Shown: piece by piece, positions 1-7,408 of the stretch | Position numbering within the stretch: position 1 is the stretch's first letter | How the letters are laid out: every line of letters begins with the position of its first letter | DNA from: Thermoplasmata archaeon | GTDB lineage: Archaea > Thermoplasmatota > Thermoplasmata > Thermoplasmatales > Thermoplasmataceae | Reading direction: 5' to 3' | NCBI GenBank assembly: GCA_021850505.1 | Contig: JAJZLW010000055.1 | Span: 1-13,170, forward strand | DNA: 13,170 nucleotides | Translations under genes and position numbers: made by a program | The notes under the pieces: generated by a model | The model's database searches: none | The model's input: the letters and a program-made list of their open reading frames with translations, nothing else | What the model was told of the DNA's origin: nothing

Positions 1-543
1 TTAACAATTATTCAGGCAAAATTGCTTGATGCCACAAATTACGTGAAAGAATTGAGGTTAAAGTAGAGGTTTTAGGAAAACCTCGTTTATATTTGCAGGA
101 TCGAAGGGCAAGTTCCGAAGATCTTATTTTGAAAGGTTATGGAAATTTTGTCCTTGTGCTTTCTATAGCAAATCTGAAGGATCTTCGAGTTTAAGGAAGG
201 ATTTCTGTTATGTTGAGCACCACATCCTTTGAGTCTTGCGAAACGCAATCCAGTGATCTTAAGCCTCTGAATGGCAATATTACCTCTTATAGATATCTCT
301 CAATAAGTCAGAAATGTTCAGTATGAAATTTGTAACAGACTTAAAATACGATTCGTCGTAATTGTGCACCCAAATAATTTGATTAGTTCTTTGCTTAGAT
401 TATAAAATGGTTTGGGAGAGGTTTATTTTGAAAAGTTCTATTTTTTTGGGATGGTGCACAAATAAGAAATTTGTCGTTAATCTTAATTCTGAGATTATGT
501 TGGGGTAATACTTTAAAACAAGCGAACTGACCAAAATTTTAAG
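1..543. other. Left-edge stretch with no convincing intact gene
   Basis: No long reading frame with a plausible start lies here on either strand. It holds short open stretches that may be remnants: frame 1 open from base 1 to a TAG at 64-66, and a better-looking frame at 30-194 (listed separately). A 38-codon frame starts at ATG 210, nine bases after a GGAAGG. A 34-codon frame starts at ATG 407, behind a TATA-like TTATAAAATGG. A small hairpin (TACGA-TTCG-TCGTA) lies at 346-359. None is long or conserved-looking enough to call. The stretch could be a decayed gene or an unrecognised non-coding RNA. Confidence 0.5.
30..194 (+). pseudogene. Possible C-terminal remnant of a broken gene
   Basis: A 54-codon frame runs from just after a TGA at 27-29 to a TAA at 192-194. 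It has no ATG, GTG or TTG near its beginning, yet it reads like real protein: charged and hydrophobic residues alternate, for example VKVEVLGKPRLYLQD and GYGNFVLVLSIANLKDL. In frame 1, bases 1-66 also give a protein-like tail (LTIIQAKLLDATNYVKEL). One explanation is a single gene entering from the left edge whose frame is broken by an indel near base 27-60. I do not recognise the family, and a chance open frame is quite possible at this length. Confidence 0.22.
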
Positions 544-624
544 CGCCGCGGGAGAGATTCGAACTCCCGATCCACAAGGGAACCAGATCTCAAGTCTGGC
601 GCCGTACCACTGGGCCACCGCGGC
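544..624 (-). tRNA. tRNA-Ser (anticodon UGA)
   Basis: Read on the minus strand, this folds as a class II tRNA. The acceptor arm is GCCGCGG paired with CCGCGGC. The anticodon stem is CCAGA/TCTGG around the loop CTTGAGA, giving anticodon TGA, which decodes UCA. The variable region is 14 bases long (TTCCCTTGTGGATC). The T arm is GGGAG-TTCGAAT-CTCTC with one G-T wobble. The discriminator is G, as expected for serine. CCA is not encoded and no intron is present. It lies 52 bases downstream of the acetyltransferase gene on the same strand, so co-transcription is possible. Confidence 0.97.
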
Positions 625-676
625 TTTCCTTTTCAATCCTTTAATCTATGTCTCTTCCTCCGCAAGTGCTATTTGT

Positions 677-1252
677 TTAATTTACCTTTTCTGCCTTTTT
701 ATCAGAATAATAGAAATCATTAAATTTTTCAAAGATTAACTCGTCCACGAAACCATGTTCCCGAATGAAGGCCTGTTTGTGAAAACGCCCGCATTCACTG
801 AAACCATTCTTAATCAATGCCTTTGCAGAAGCTTTGTTTGGTTCGAAAACTGACGATGTAAGCTTCCTCATATTCAGGGTTGCAAAGCAGAATTTCACAG
901 TAAGCGAAATTGCCTCAGTGGCAAATCCCTTTCCCCATTTATCCTGCGACAGGAAGTATCCAATTATTCCTGTGCCATTGATCCAGTCGATCTCTCTAAC
1001 TCCTATTACGCCGACTATCTTCATTCCATCGTTTTCAATTATAGCGAAATGCCTGTCGTTGGAGGATTTTTCGCTTAATGATCTGAACCAGTAGATCTCG
1101 TCACCCATATACATTATTCTTCCTGGGTTGCGTAAAAAGCGATGTACCTCAGGGTTATTAATTGCGGAAAAAAGGAACTCAGTATCTGTTTCGACTAAAA
1201 CTCCCAATGATACCTTTGAGCCCCCCACGATCAGAGGCCTGTTATCGCTCAT
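677..1252 (-). CDS. GNAT-family N-acetyltransferase, RimJ/RimL type
   Basis: A 191-residue protein with the GNAT fold of the Acetyltransf_3 (RimJ/RimL/spermidine acetyltransferase) group. The acetyl-CoA pyrophosphate-binding motif A is visible at about residues 103-113 (QDKWGKGFATE), after a strand reading GTGIIGYFL. The following NKASAKALIKNGF (139-151) is the usual motif B segment with Asn and a helix ending in NGF. Length is normal for the family, and the ATG start has no strong ribosome binding site. It starts only 21 bases after the rpl15e stop on the same strand, so the two are probably transcribed together. That makes a ribosomal or other protein N-terminus a reasonable guess for the substrate, but the sequence alone does not identify it. 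Members of this family also acetylate small molecules and antibiotics. Confidence 0.85.
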   Translation of the reverse strand: MSDNRPLIVGGSKVSLGVLVETDTEFLFSAINNPEVHRFLRNPGRIMYMGDEIYWFRSLSEKSSNDRHFAIIENDGMKIVGVIGVREIDWINGTGIIGYFLSQDKWGKGFATEAISLTVKFCFATLNMRKLTSSVFEPNKASAKALIKNGFSECGRFHKQAFIREHGFVDELIFEKFNDFYYSDKKAEKVN

Positions 1253-1273
1253 ATTCTAATTTTAGATATGAAC

Positions 1274-1876
1274 CTATCTTCTCAATCGTCCGTTTGATCT
1301 GATAGACGGTCTGCTCTTGTTGCTCTTGGTCCTGCCGGTTCTTAGACCTCTGCCCTTATACCCTGCAGAGGTAAGACCACGATATGTCCTCCCCCTGTTA
1401 TGCGGTTCTGAAATCCAGGAAACGGTTCCGTTATCCCTGATTTCTGGGGCAGCTCTGTCAACCATTATTATTTCATAATATTTGTAAAGACCGTCTTCGC
1501 CTACATAATATGAATTCAACACTTCCATGTTTGGATATTTATCAGCAGCTCTCTCCTCTGCGATCCACTGTATACTCTTTTTAACTGTAAGCTTGCTGTA
1601 TGCCATTCTTCTTGGTCTGCGGCCTCCCATTATCTTTGGACGATTTCTCCCGCCCCTTCTCACCCTGGATCTTACGACCACATAGCCCTCTTTGGCTTTG
1701 TATCCAAGAGAACGTGCCCTGTCAAGTCTTGTAGGGTATTCAACCCTGAAGGTGGATGGGCCGTGTCTCCACTCAATCATTCTCAGTTTTTGAAGTGGAT
1801 AAATTTCCGATTCCTTGAGAGATTTCCACCCTTCGCGAATTAATGAATATGTTGATGATCCTGGCATATATTTCAT
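1274..1876 (-). CDS. rpl15e: 50S ribosomal protein L15e
   Basis: Large-subunit ribosomal protein L15e, found in archaea and eukaryotes. Recognisable family landmarks are the N-terminal [13 protein letters not shown], the block [20 protein letters not shown], the basic [14 protein letters not shown] and GRRPRRM, then [17 protein letters not shown], and the C-terminal [16 protein letters not shown]. Starting at the ATG at 1876 gives 200 residues, close to the usual length. The frame stays open back to a TTG at 1915, but that codon lies about five bases from the promoter TATA element, upstream of the expected transcript start. Real initiation is therefore at ATG 1876 or ATG 1867 (MPGSSTYS); the second has a weak GGA nine bases upstream. 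It is the first gene of a probable rpl15e-acetyltransferase unit. Confidence 0.96.
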   Translation of the reverse strand: MKYMPGSSTYSLIREGWKSLKESEIYPLQKLRMIEWRHGPSTFRVEYPTRLDRARSLGYKAKEGYVVVRSRVRRGGRNRPKIMGGRRPRRMAYSKLTVKKSIQWIAEERAADKYPNMEVLNSYYVGEDGLYKYYEIIMVDRAAPEIRDNGTVSWISEPHNRGRTYRGLTSAGYKGRGLRTGRTKSNKSRPSIRSNGRLRR

Positions 1877-1915
1877 TCCATCTAGTTTATTCTGTGCAGC
1901 GACAGTCCAAGACAA

Positions 1916-1926
1916 TATAAATATCT
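1916..1926 (-). promoter_or_regulatory. TATA box of rpl15e
   Basis: On the minus strand this reads AGATATTTATA. Its centre, near 1919-1921, predicts a transcript start around 1893-1895. That gives a leader of roughly 17-27 bases before the ATG codons at 1876 and 1867, and it excludes the TTG at 1915. Confidence 0.5.
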
Positions 1927-1968
1927 TGGCAAGTTGTTTTAAGCTATCTTTTTAACCCATAATATCGC

Positions 1969-2625
1969 CTAAGATAATGAAACATCAGATATCGTGAAAT
2001 CTGTACCGGTACGGACGAAAGCATTTATGTTCACTGAAAGAAGGCTTACCCATGCACTTGCATTTTTTACATTTAAAGCAGCCCTGGATGGTTGAAAGCT
2101 TGTGAAAAAGACCTTTTCAGTAACCTGGAAGTTGCCATGTGGAAGAACTGTACTGCCTGCACATGGTGACCATATGCCGTTATTGTTCCACTCGATTAAA
2201 GCACCGCTTGCCCCAATTCTTGTATTATTCTGAACAAGCCAGCCATGTTGCCCACCTATAACAGAATTGGAATTGTTCTTTACGAACAACGATGAAGAGC
2301 AGAAGGTTATACCATAATAATTCAAATTTGATAATGATTGATTTATAGAATAATTAAGCGGTTCCATCCTTGAGCATAATACAATATTTGGCTGAAGTTC
2401 TATTGTTCCACCGGGGAACCCTGTTATATTGAATGTAATTGTAAACATTGTACCCGAACTGTTGTTATATAACGGAAGTGAATAGTTTTTAGAAGCAGAG
2501 TTGAAGGTTATAGTAATGGTTTTATTCACTTTTCTCTCATAATCAAAGTAGAAGATAGAAAAAGAAGAGAAGGCGACAATCAAAGCTACAAAAATTGCTA
2601 CAATAGCACGAGTTCTGGTCCTCAT
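1969..2625 (-). CDS. Secreted or membrane-anchored hypothetical protein, N-glycosylation rich
   Basis: A 218-residue protein with a basic N-terminus (MRTRTR) followed by one hydrophobic segment at about residues 7-27. That segment is a signal anchor or signal peptide; the rest would lie outside the cell. The exterior part is rich in Asn, Ser, Thr and aromatic residues, looks beta-rich, and carries about nine N-X-S/T sequons (for example N34KT, NYS, NSS, NIT, NQS, NNT, NAS). It has three cysteines, at positions 84, 109 and 155. I recognise no domain, so no function is assigned. A pilin-like or adhesin-like subunit is one possibility, given the short N-terminus, single helix and beta-rich body, but no prepilin cleavage site is evident. 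It has its own promoter and a strong ribosome binding site, so it is probably well expressed. Confidence 0.8.
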   Translation of the reverse strand: MRTRTRAIVAIFVALIVAFSSFSIFYFDYERKVNKTITITFNSASKNYSLPLYNNSSGTMFTITFNITGFPGGTIELQPNIVLCSRMEPLNYSINQSLSNLNYYGITFCSSSLFVKNNSNSVIGGQHGWLVQNNTRIGASGALIEWNNNGIWSPCAGSTVLPHGNFQVTEKVFFTSFQPSRAALNVKNASAWVSLLSVNINAFVRTGTDFTISDVSLS

Positions 2626-2634
2626 TAATTATTT

Positions 2635-2677
2635 CCTCCACTCGATACAATGGTACATTCGCATAGTCTTATAAATT
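2635..2677 (-). promoter_or_regulatory. Promoter and Shine-Dalgarno site of the secreted protein
   Basis: On the minus strand a TATA box AATTTATAAG occupies 2677-2668, predicting a transcript start near 2647. A strong ribosome binding site TGGAGG lies at 2640-2635, nine bases before the ATG at 2625. The short leader with a canonical site contrasts with the leaderless-looking genes elsewhere in the window. Confidence 0.65.
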
Positions 2678-2730
2678 TTTCTAACGGATTCAATTTCGGT
2701 GTATATCTTTTGAACGGGTTTATTATATTG

Positions 2731-3219
2731 CTACACGACAATAAATGAGATGTTTTCATTCATGGTTGCAAGCATATTATTCATCTTCTCGGAGGCCATA
2801 TTTTTTAACGAATCATTCTTTAGCATAACACCATGTATAAGACCGACAAGTCCGACAGCTCCTGCCATGTTGGACGATGTATCAACCTCTCTCAAATATG
2901 AACGAAATACAGACTGCATGTTAGTTTTCTTCAGGTTATCCATCATTTTATCCAGCGCCTTCCTGATCTTTGGCAGCTGCTCCTTCGTCACGACAAGCCT
3001 TACAATCTTGTCCGGTTCGCAGCTGGCATTGTCCTCATCTAATCTCCACCAATTCTTGAGATCAAGATTCCATAGTGTTTCACACAGTGCGCGAACCGCA
3101 ATCCTTGGCTTTGTCATTGTGAACTGCCTGAGGTCATAAGTTACCTTACCACCACCAGTAGATTCCCTGCGTGAATTATTTATTTTCAGAACTGTATCAA
3201 CTACATCGGAAAATGCCAA
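2731..3219 (-). CDS. Hypothetical protein, unrecognised family
   Basis: A 162-residue soluble protein starting at TTG 3219. The start is set by a perfect GAGGAGGT seven bases upstream. The frame is open back to an ATG at 3249, but that codon is only seven bases from the TATA box and the binding site would then be coding. The visible parts are a charged N-terminal half with KPRIAVRALCETLWNLDLKNWWRLDED (about 37-63 from the TTG), a basic helical stretch VTKEQLPKIRKALDKMMDNL, and a Gly/Ala/Met-rich helical tail containing MAGAVGLVGLIHGVML. The end is hydrophobic (ISFIVV). I do not recognise it. The sharp promoter and ribosome binding site argue that it is a real, independently transcribed gene. 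It follows the marR-MFS operon at a distance of about 90 bases. Confidence 0.75.
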   Translation of the reverse strand: MAFSDVVDTVLKINNSRRESTGGGKVTYDLRQFTMTKPRIAVRALCETLWNLDLKNWWRLDEDNASCEPDKIVRLVVTKEQLPKIRKALDKMMDNLKKTNMQSVFRSYLREVDTSSNMAGAVGLVGLIHGVMLKNDSLKNMASEKMNNMLATMNENISFIVV

Positions 3220-3226
3220 TGAATTT

Positions 3227-3260
3227 ACCTCCTCTATTAAATGACACATTACTTATATAC
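3227..3260 (-). promoter_or_regulatory. Promoter and strong Shine-Dalgarno site that fix a TTG start
   Basis: On the minus strand the TATA box GTATATAAG lies at about 3261-3253 and the ribosome binding site GAGGAGGT at 3234-3227. Seven bases separate the site from the TTG at 3219. The expected transcript start falls near 3231, so the leader is very short. Confidence 0.65.
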
Positions 3261-3308
3261 TTTACTTTTAACCTGAAAATGATGCTGTCCGAATCAGACG
3301 AATAATTA

Positions 3309-4802
3309 TCATGATCCTGCCTGTTCTGCAACCTTTTCTGTCACAGAGGGTTCAACTATTGTTGACGGAACAGGTCTTTTAATGACCTCCCTGGCAAATA
3401 CTACGATCACAGAGGACGCGAGGAAAGCTATAACAGCGATCATAAAGGAAAGGAAAAACGCAAAGTGCGTCGGTGTTGATATTATGAAAGCCGAACCGAG
3501 GACGGCAGCAACCGAATATGTCGAAAGGACTGCCCCCGCAACCGGAGCACCTATACTGCTTCCAAGATTGCGGAATGTCCCATTCATTGATGTTGCCAGA
3601 CCCATATCTCTGGGGTCAACCGAGAGAACAAGCAGATTGATCACAGAAGCATTCATTATGGAAAGGCCAGCACCGATTATGAAGCCATATGCAAGTGTAA
3701 GGTCAAATGCCGGATTGGTTGCTTCCAGCAGGAATCCTGCAGCACTTACTAGCGGCCCAATAATTGCCATTTTTTTAACACCATATTTCGTTATAATGGA
3801 ACCGGTTATAGGACCGAAGATAAGAGTACCGAGTGCAAATGGCACCAGTCCAAGGCCGGTGTCAAGTATGGATACGCCAAAACCATATGGAGCAGGTGTT
3901 TCAAACCTGTATGTGAGAGCCTGAAGGGCCAGAAACATGCCAAAACCGGATATTGCAAGGACTATGTTAGGTACCCAGACATTTCTTGCCGATAACAGGC
4001 GCATGTCAATTATAGCTTCCAGGCCCTTTCTGGAGACCTTTCTCTCATACAGGAATGTTGGAATGAACAACGCAACGCCAGCAGCGAATAATGCAAGCAC
4101 AGTTGGGGATGCCCAGCCTATCACGGGCCCATCTGAAAGACCGAAAACTACCAAGCTAAGTGCTACAGCGAATATTCCAGCCCCGATATAATCAACCTTT
4201 GTCCCCGGTCTTCTGTACGAGGATTCCCTGATATAAAAGTATGATACGATTACGAGTGCAAAGACAAATGGAAATGCAGTGTGGTATGTATATCTCCAGC
4301 CCAGATCATTGGATACCAGCGAGCCAAGTGGCAGACTTATTGCGAAACCTGCCCCGAACATTGCGCTTAAAAGAGCCTGTGCTTTTGGTACAAGTCTTCT
4401 TGGAAATTCCTCCCTCACAAGACTCATACCAAGCGGCATAACCGTCAAACCTATTCCCTGTATTCCTCTTGAAACAAGCATATATGTGAAATTTGGGGAG
4501 AACCCGGTAGAAACGACAGCCGCAGCGTATATGAATAATACAATAACAAGCATCTTCTTCTTTCCGTATATGTCGCCAAGTTTACCCACAATAGGGCTCA
4601 GACCCACTCCTGTTACCAAATACACAGATAGAACAAGACTGACCTGAGAAATCGAAACACCAAATGTTCTCGCTATTGATGGTAACGACGGGGTCAACAT
4701 ACCCTCAACGTACATTACAACCATAATCAGCATTGCCAGAATTATCATAACTCTGGTTGTATAGGCTTTATCATAATCCAGTGCTTTTATTTCCTTTTCC
4801 AT
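3309..4802 (-). CDS. MFS multidrug efflux transporter, DHA2 type
   Basis: A 497-residue polytopic membrane protein of the major facilitator superfamily, of the length expected for the 14-helix DHA2 drug:H+ antiporters. Motif A of the first cytoplasmic loop is GKLGDIYGKKK (73-83). SRGIQGIGL (111-119) matches the motif B region. GAGFAISLPLG (150-160) matches the motif C region of helix 5, followed by the DHA2-typical GWRYTYHTAFPF. A second, weaker motif A-like GSIITKYGVKK lies in the C-terminal half. The gene follows marR with no gap (TAA immediately followed by ATG), which suggests translational coupling and control by the MarR-like regulator. The natural substrate is unknown; drugs, organic acids or other toxic organics are typical. 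Confidence 0.93.
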   Translation of the reverse strand: MEKEIKALDYDKAYTTRVMIILAMLIMVVMYVEGMLTPSLPSIARTFGVSISQVSLVLSVYLVTGVGLSPIVGKLGDIYGKKKMLVIVLFIYAAAVVSTGFSPNFTYMLVSRGIQGIGLTVMPLGMSLVREEFPRRLVPKAQALLSAMFGAGFAISLPLGSLVSNDLGWRYTYHTAFPFVFALVIVSYFYIRESSYRRPGTKVDYIGAGIFAVALSLVVFGLSDGPVIGWASPTVLALFAAGVALFIPTFLYERKVSRKGLEAIIDMRLLSARNVWVPNIVLAISGFGMFLALQALTYRFETPAPYGFGVSILDTGLGLVPFALGTLIFGPITGSIITKYGVKKMAIIGPLVSAAGFLLEATNPAFDLTLAYGFIIGAGLSIMNASVINLLVLSVDPRDMGLATSMNGTFRNLGSSIGAPVAGAVLSTYSVAAVLGSAFIISTPTHFAFFLSFMIAVIAFLASSVIVVFAREVIKRPVPSTIVEPSVTEKVAEQAGS

Positions 4803-5273
4803 TTATTCATCTTCCTTGGAGATATTTTCATTCATTTCCCTTAGCTTTGTCTTCATCAGATCGAGTGTGTGCAGGAGTGCGCTCATTTCATTCTGAGCAA
4901 TGTTTTCAGCCATGTATGAGACAACCTCGTCATAAATCGACGAAAGTTCCACAAGCTTCTTCTTTCCAGCCCGGGTTAGTGCTATTGAATACACCCTTCT
5001 ATCCGCGTTATCCCTTATCCTTTCGACAAGATTTTCGCGTTCAAGATTGTCGATCAGACTTGTGAGAGTTGGTTTCGAGGCCTGGAGAATCCCTGCAAGC
5101 ATTGTCAGGCTCTGTGGTCCCTTTTCATCTATTATGTGAAGAATGAAGAAGGCAGGCCTGGAAATGTTCTCCCTTCTGAGATAATATGTCTGTAACGCCA
5201 TAAGATCGCCCACGAGTTCCTTCCATGCTCTTTTAATCATAGTCTTTGCAGGGTATACCTTGGGTTCAGACAT
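4803..5273 (-). CDS. MarR-family transcriptional regulator
   Basis: A 156-residue winged-helix regulator. The DNA-binding domain covers about residues 38-105. The helix-turn-helix reads SLTMLAGILQASKPTLTSLI, with the recognition helix around 66-82, and the wing DNADRRVYSIALTRAGK (88-104) carries the family's D-x-R-R and L-T-x-x-G signature. The flanking N- and C-terminal helices form the usual dimer interface. It is encoded just upstream of, and abutting, the MFS pump gene; a MarR repressor in an operon with its efflux pump is a classic arrangement. Its own promoter carries a near-perfect dyad at 5307-5328, so autorepression relieved by a ligand is the likely mode. An AGGTG eight bases before the ATG serves as the ribosome binding site. 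Confidence 0.93.
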   Translation of the reverse strand: MSEPKVYPAKTMIKRAWKELVGDLMALQTYYLRRENISRPAFFILHIIDEKGPQSLTMLAGILQASKPTLTSLIDNLERENLVERIRDNADRRVYSIALTRAGKKKLVELSSIYDEVVSYMAENIAQNEMSALLHTLDLMKTKLREMNENISKEDE

Positions 5274-5293
5274 TCTTATCGCACCTGAATTAG

Positions 5294-5306
5294 TTTATAA
5301 TATATA
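5294..5306 (-). promoter_or_regulatory. TATA region of the marR-MFS operon
   Basis: On the minus strand the AT-rich run TATATATTATAAA lies directly downstream of the operator dyad. It places the transcript start only a few bases before the AGGTG (5286-5282) and ATG (5273) of marR, so the leader is short. Confidence 0.55.
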
Positions 5307-5328
5307 ACTATTAGGTCGCCTAAATAGT
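5307..5328. promoter_or_regulatory. Operator dyad for the MarR-like regulator
   Basis: The core is TTAGG-TCG-CCTAA (5311-5323), a perfect 5-bp inverted repeat. With outer arms ACTATT and AAATAGT it extends to 5307-5328, broken only by one extra A. It sits immediately upstream of the TATA region of the marR-MFS operon, over the position where TFB would bind. A dimeric MarR protein bound here would block TBP/TFB access, which fits autorepression. The size matches typical MarR operators of 16-22 bp. Confidence 0.65.
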
Positions 5329-5375
5329 AAGTGTAGACTAACTATATTGCCGCTATCGGATCCAGAAATTTACAA

Positions 5376-6590
5376 TTACGATTCAAATGCATAAAATGAT
5401 TGGTGTAACTCGTATTTTTCAGCTCCAAGCATCTTGCCTAAACTGCTTATTTCGCTGACAATACCTTTTATCAAGCCACTGGTAACCTCATATTTCTTTT
5501 CAGGATGGAAAGATATTATTTTCAGGGTTCGTGAATTCCGGTCCATTTTGGGTTCAATCCTTCCAACCAGCCTGCCATTGTGAAGAACTGGCATTGAGTA
5601 ATAACCATATTTTCTTTTATCTTTTGGCACATACATTTCCAGCCTTGCGTCAAAGCCAAATAGTGTCATCGTGCGCTTTCGGTCATGCAGCAGGTTATCG
5701 AAAGGGGAGAGAATAGCTGTCCTATGTTTCCATAATTTATCTATATCATTAAGTTCCTGAACGATATTTCTATGTATATACCAGGTCTCCCTGCTTTTAA
5801 TACCATCAATTTCGATTTCTTTTACCTCTCCAGCATGAACAAGTTCAGCAAAAAGCCTTTCCTTGGTATCTTTATTGCCTAATTGATGGTACTGTAGAAT
5901 CTGTCTCTTTGTTCCAGTTCCTAACGCCATGGCGGATCTTTCGATCAGTTTTTTTGTTAACTTCAGGATGCTTTTCGTATTATTCTGATATGAGGCAATT
6001 TTGAATGGCGGAGACCCCCATATTTTCTGGTTTCCATTATCCCTACCAGTTATCCATATATTTCCGTGAAAATATAATCTTTCAAGAAAGAGATTGACTG
6101 TTCTCTCATTTCCCCATCCAGTAATCGTGGTTCCGGAAGGCTCAATCTCAAGCATTTCCCTTGACAGAATACTTTGCTTTCCCCTGATCATCTTTAATGT
6201 GTCTGCAATTTCCTTCCGGTTTTCTTTAAGGAATGAATCAGCACCTCGCTTTCGATTGTTTATGATCTTATACTTAATCAGTGGAAGGTCAAATGCATGA
6301 ACTATGGAGGCAAAACTGGTGTAAAATTCAACAAGTCTCTTTTCCTTATAAATAAGATCGAACAATTCATCTATTTTGAAAGGACCAATCCTGCTCCATA
6401 ATGTAAGGAAATGACTCCTTTCAACATACCTTACGGGATCAACCTGAAGGTGACATATATCGTAGATGATCTGTTCTATTATATCCCCCGAAGAATTAAA
6501 ATTATTGCTGTTCCATGGGGATAGATGCTGCCTGTAAATAACAAGCTTTCTAATGTCTTCAAGATGAGAATGCAATTTATCAGTTGACAA
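5376..6590 (-). CDS. YcaQ/AlkX-like DNA glycosylase (HTH_42 family)
   Basis: A 404-residue protein of the HTH_42 (formerly DUF1006) family, which includes E. coli YcaQ (AlkX) and Streptomyces AlkZ, glycosylases that unhook interstrand crosslinks and remove bulky N7-alkylpurines. The N-terminal LQVDPVRYVERSHFLTLWSR (48-67) contains the catalytic Q-x-D motif (Q49, D51) of the YcaQ type, as opposed to the Q-x-Q of AlkZ. The C-terminal block LSPFDNLLHDRKR (294-306) with LFGFDARLEMYVPKDKRKYG is the other family hallmark, and the length matches YcaQ. The start is TTG; an in-frame TAG directly precedes it and no ATG lies nearby, so TTG is the earliest possible start. It stands alone between the marR and cupin genes. 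A role in alkylation or crosslink repair is inferred from the family. Confidence 0.88.
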   Translation of the reverse strand: MSTDKLHSHLEDIRKLVIYRQHLSPWNSNNFNSSGDIIEQIIYDICHLQVDPVRYVERSHFLTLWSRIGPFKIDELFDLIYKEKRLVEFYTSFASIVHAFDLPLIKYKIINNRKRGADSFLKENRKEIADTLKMIRGKQSILSREMLEIEPSGTTITGWGNERTVNLFLERLYFHGNIWITGRDNGNQKIWGSPPFKIASYQNNTKSILKLTKKLIERSAMALGTGTKRQILQYHQLGNKDTKERLFAELVHAGEVKEIEIDGIKSRETWYIHRNIVQELNDIDKLWKHRTAILSPFDNLLHDRKRTMTLFGFDARLEMYVPKDKRKYGYYSMPVLHNGRLVGRIEPKMDRNSRTLKIISFHPEKKYEVTSGLIKGIVSEISSLGKMLGAEKYELHQSFYAFES

Positions 6591-6610
6591 CTATTCAGTA
6601 TTCAAAGGGT

Positions 6611-6621
6611 AAATATTATAA
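6611..6621 (-). promoter_or_regulatory. TATA box of the glycosylase gene, leaderless geometry
   Basis: On the minus strand this reads TTATAATATTT with its centre at 6616, exactly 26 bases before the TTG at 6590. No ribosome binding site precedes the TTG. A leaderless message starting at the TTG is the simplest reading. Confidence 0.55.
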
Positions 6622-6664
6622 CATCATGAGAGGTGGATATATTTTTAGGATCAACGGTTACAAA

Positions 6665-7408
6665 TTATTTTTCTCTTTTCCTGTAACCAGGAATATCTTT
6701 GGGTTCCCATGTGCCATCAGTCTTCCTGAAATATCCCTTCTCATAATTCCTGTTGAAATCATCAGGGCTTAATGCTGTTCCATCTGGAATGATTGAACTC
6801 CAGCCATGCCCATGGAGAAGAATTTCACCATGATCTGGATAATGCATAACCTCCTTTGTCCTTGGATCTGGATAGGTATGCACCTCAATATCTAGTATCC
6901 TCACTGAATTTCCCTGATCAGCAATTATCTGGCTTGTTAGATCTGGTCCTGATGGTTTGGAGATGAGATCTCCACTTTTTACTACCCTCGATTTGTCATT
7001 CATCATGGGGGTGGCCGATCCTTCGATTATGAGATAAAACTCGTCTATGCTTGAATGCGAATGAAGCCTTGCTGACACCTGTCCTGGTCTGAGGAACTCA
7101 ACGGTTGCAAAAACTCTGCTTGGCCCCAGCAAAGGCATTAGATTTCTGAAGCTGAATCCCTCTCCGTTCAACTGTGTAGCTTTTTCAGACTCGTCAAGAT
7201 TTTCATCATAGACATTTGTCAACGGGAATATCCAGAGGTTTGCATTCGATTTCTCCTCGTTCTCAATAATGACCTCGTCAAACCACATTGAAAGTATCCG
7301 TATGATGAATTGCAACGCAGAATTCTCAAGATCAGGTATCCTGAACGATATCTCTGATTTCTTATCGACTTTCATGAAACCTGCTTTGTTAGACAGGATT
7401 TCCCACAA
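6665..7408 (-). CDS. Cupin-domain protein, main part of an interrupted gene
   Basis: The 247 codons downstream of an in-frame TGA contain a cupin barrel. Motif 1 is clear: PGQVSARLHSHSSIDEFYL with metal ligands H116, H118 and E123, ending in IIEG. Motif 2 (GDLISKPSGPDL, 146-157) has Leu where the usual third histidine should be. The tail HYPDHGEILLHGHGW resembles uncharacterised cupins of the COG3837 kind. The first possible start after the stop is TTG 7408, and the first ATG is 7375. Neither has a promoter or a good ribosome binding site, and the frame reads as protein upstream to the TGA and beyond it (see 7409-7543). Function is unknown; small-molecule binding, isomerase or dioxygenase activity are family options. 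If not a pseudogene, expression would need reinitiation or readthrough. Confidence 0.7.
   Translation of the reverse strand: MWEILSNKAGFMKVDKKSEISFRIPDLENSALQFIIRILSMWFDEVIIENEEKSNANLWIFPLTNVYDENLDESEKATQLNGEGFSFRNLMPLLGPSRVFATVEFLRPGQVSARLHSHSSIDEFYLIIEGSATPMMNDKSRVVKSGDLISKPSGPDLTSQIIADQGNSVRILDIEVHTYPDPRTKEVMHYPDHGEILLHGHGWSSIIPDGTALSPDDFNRNYEKGYFRKTDGTWEPKDIPGYRKREK

Noticed and set aside
210..326. 38-codon frame from ATG 210 with GGAAGG upstream
   Set aside because: Low-complexity, Ser-rich composition, no promoter seen and no domain; not enough to call a gene.
362..461. Inverted pair TTGTGCACC / GGTGCACAA 82 bases apart
   Set aside because: Only nine bases and built on the self-complementary GTGCAC, so it can arise easily; no transposase frame lies between the arms.
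400..636. 78-codon minus-strand frame
   Set aside because: Its first third is the translation of the tRNA-Ser gene; the remainder has no coding character.
1877..1915. TTG start for L15e at 1915
   Set aside because: It is within a few bases of the TATA box, so it would precede the transcript start; family length also favours 1876 or 1867.
3382..4647. Several plus-strand frames of 66-180 codons inside the MFS gene
   Set aside because: Shadows of a clearly real membrane transporter; they read as proline-, serine- and threonine-rich translations of the opposite strand.
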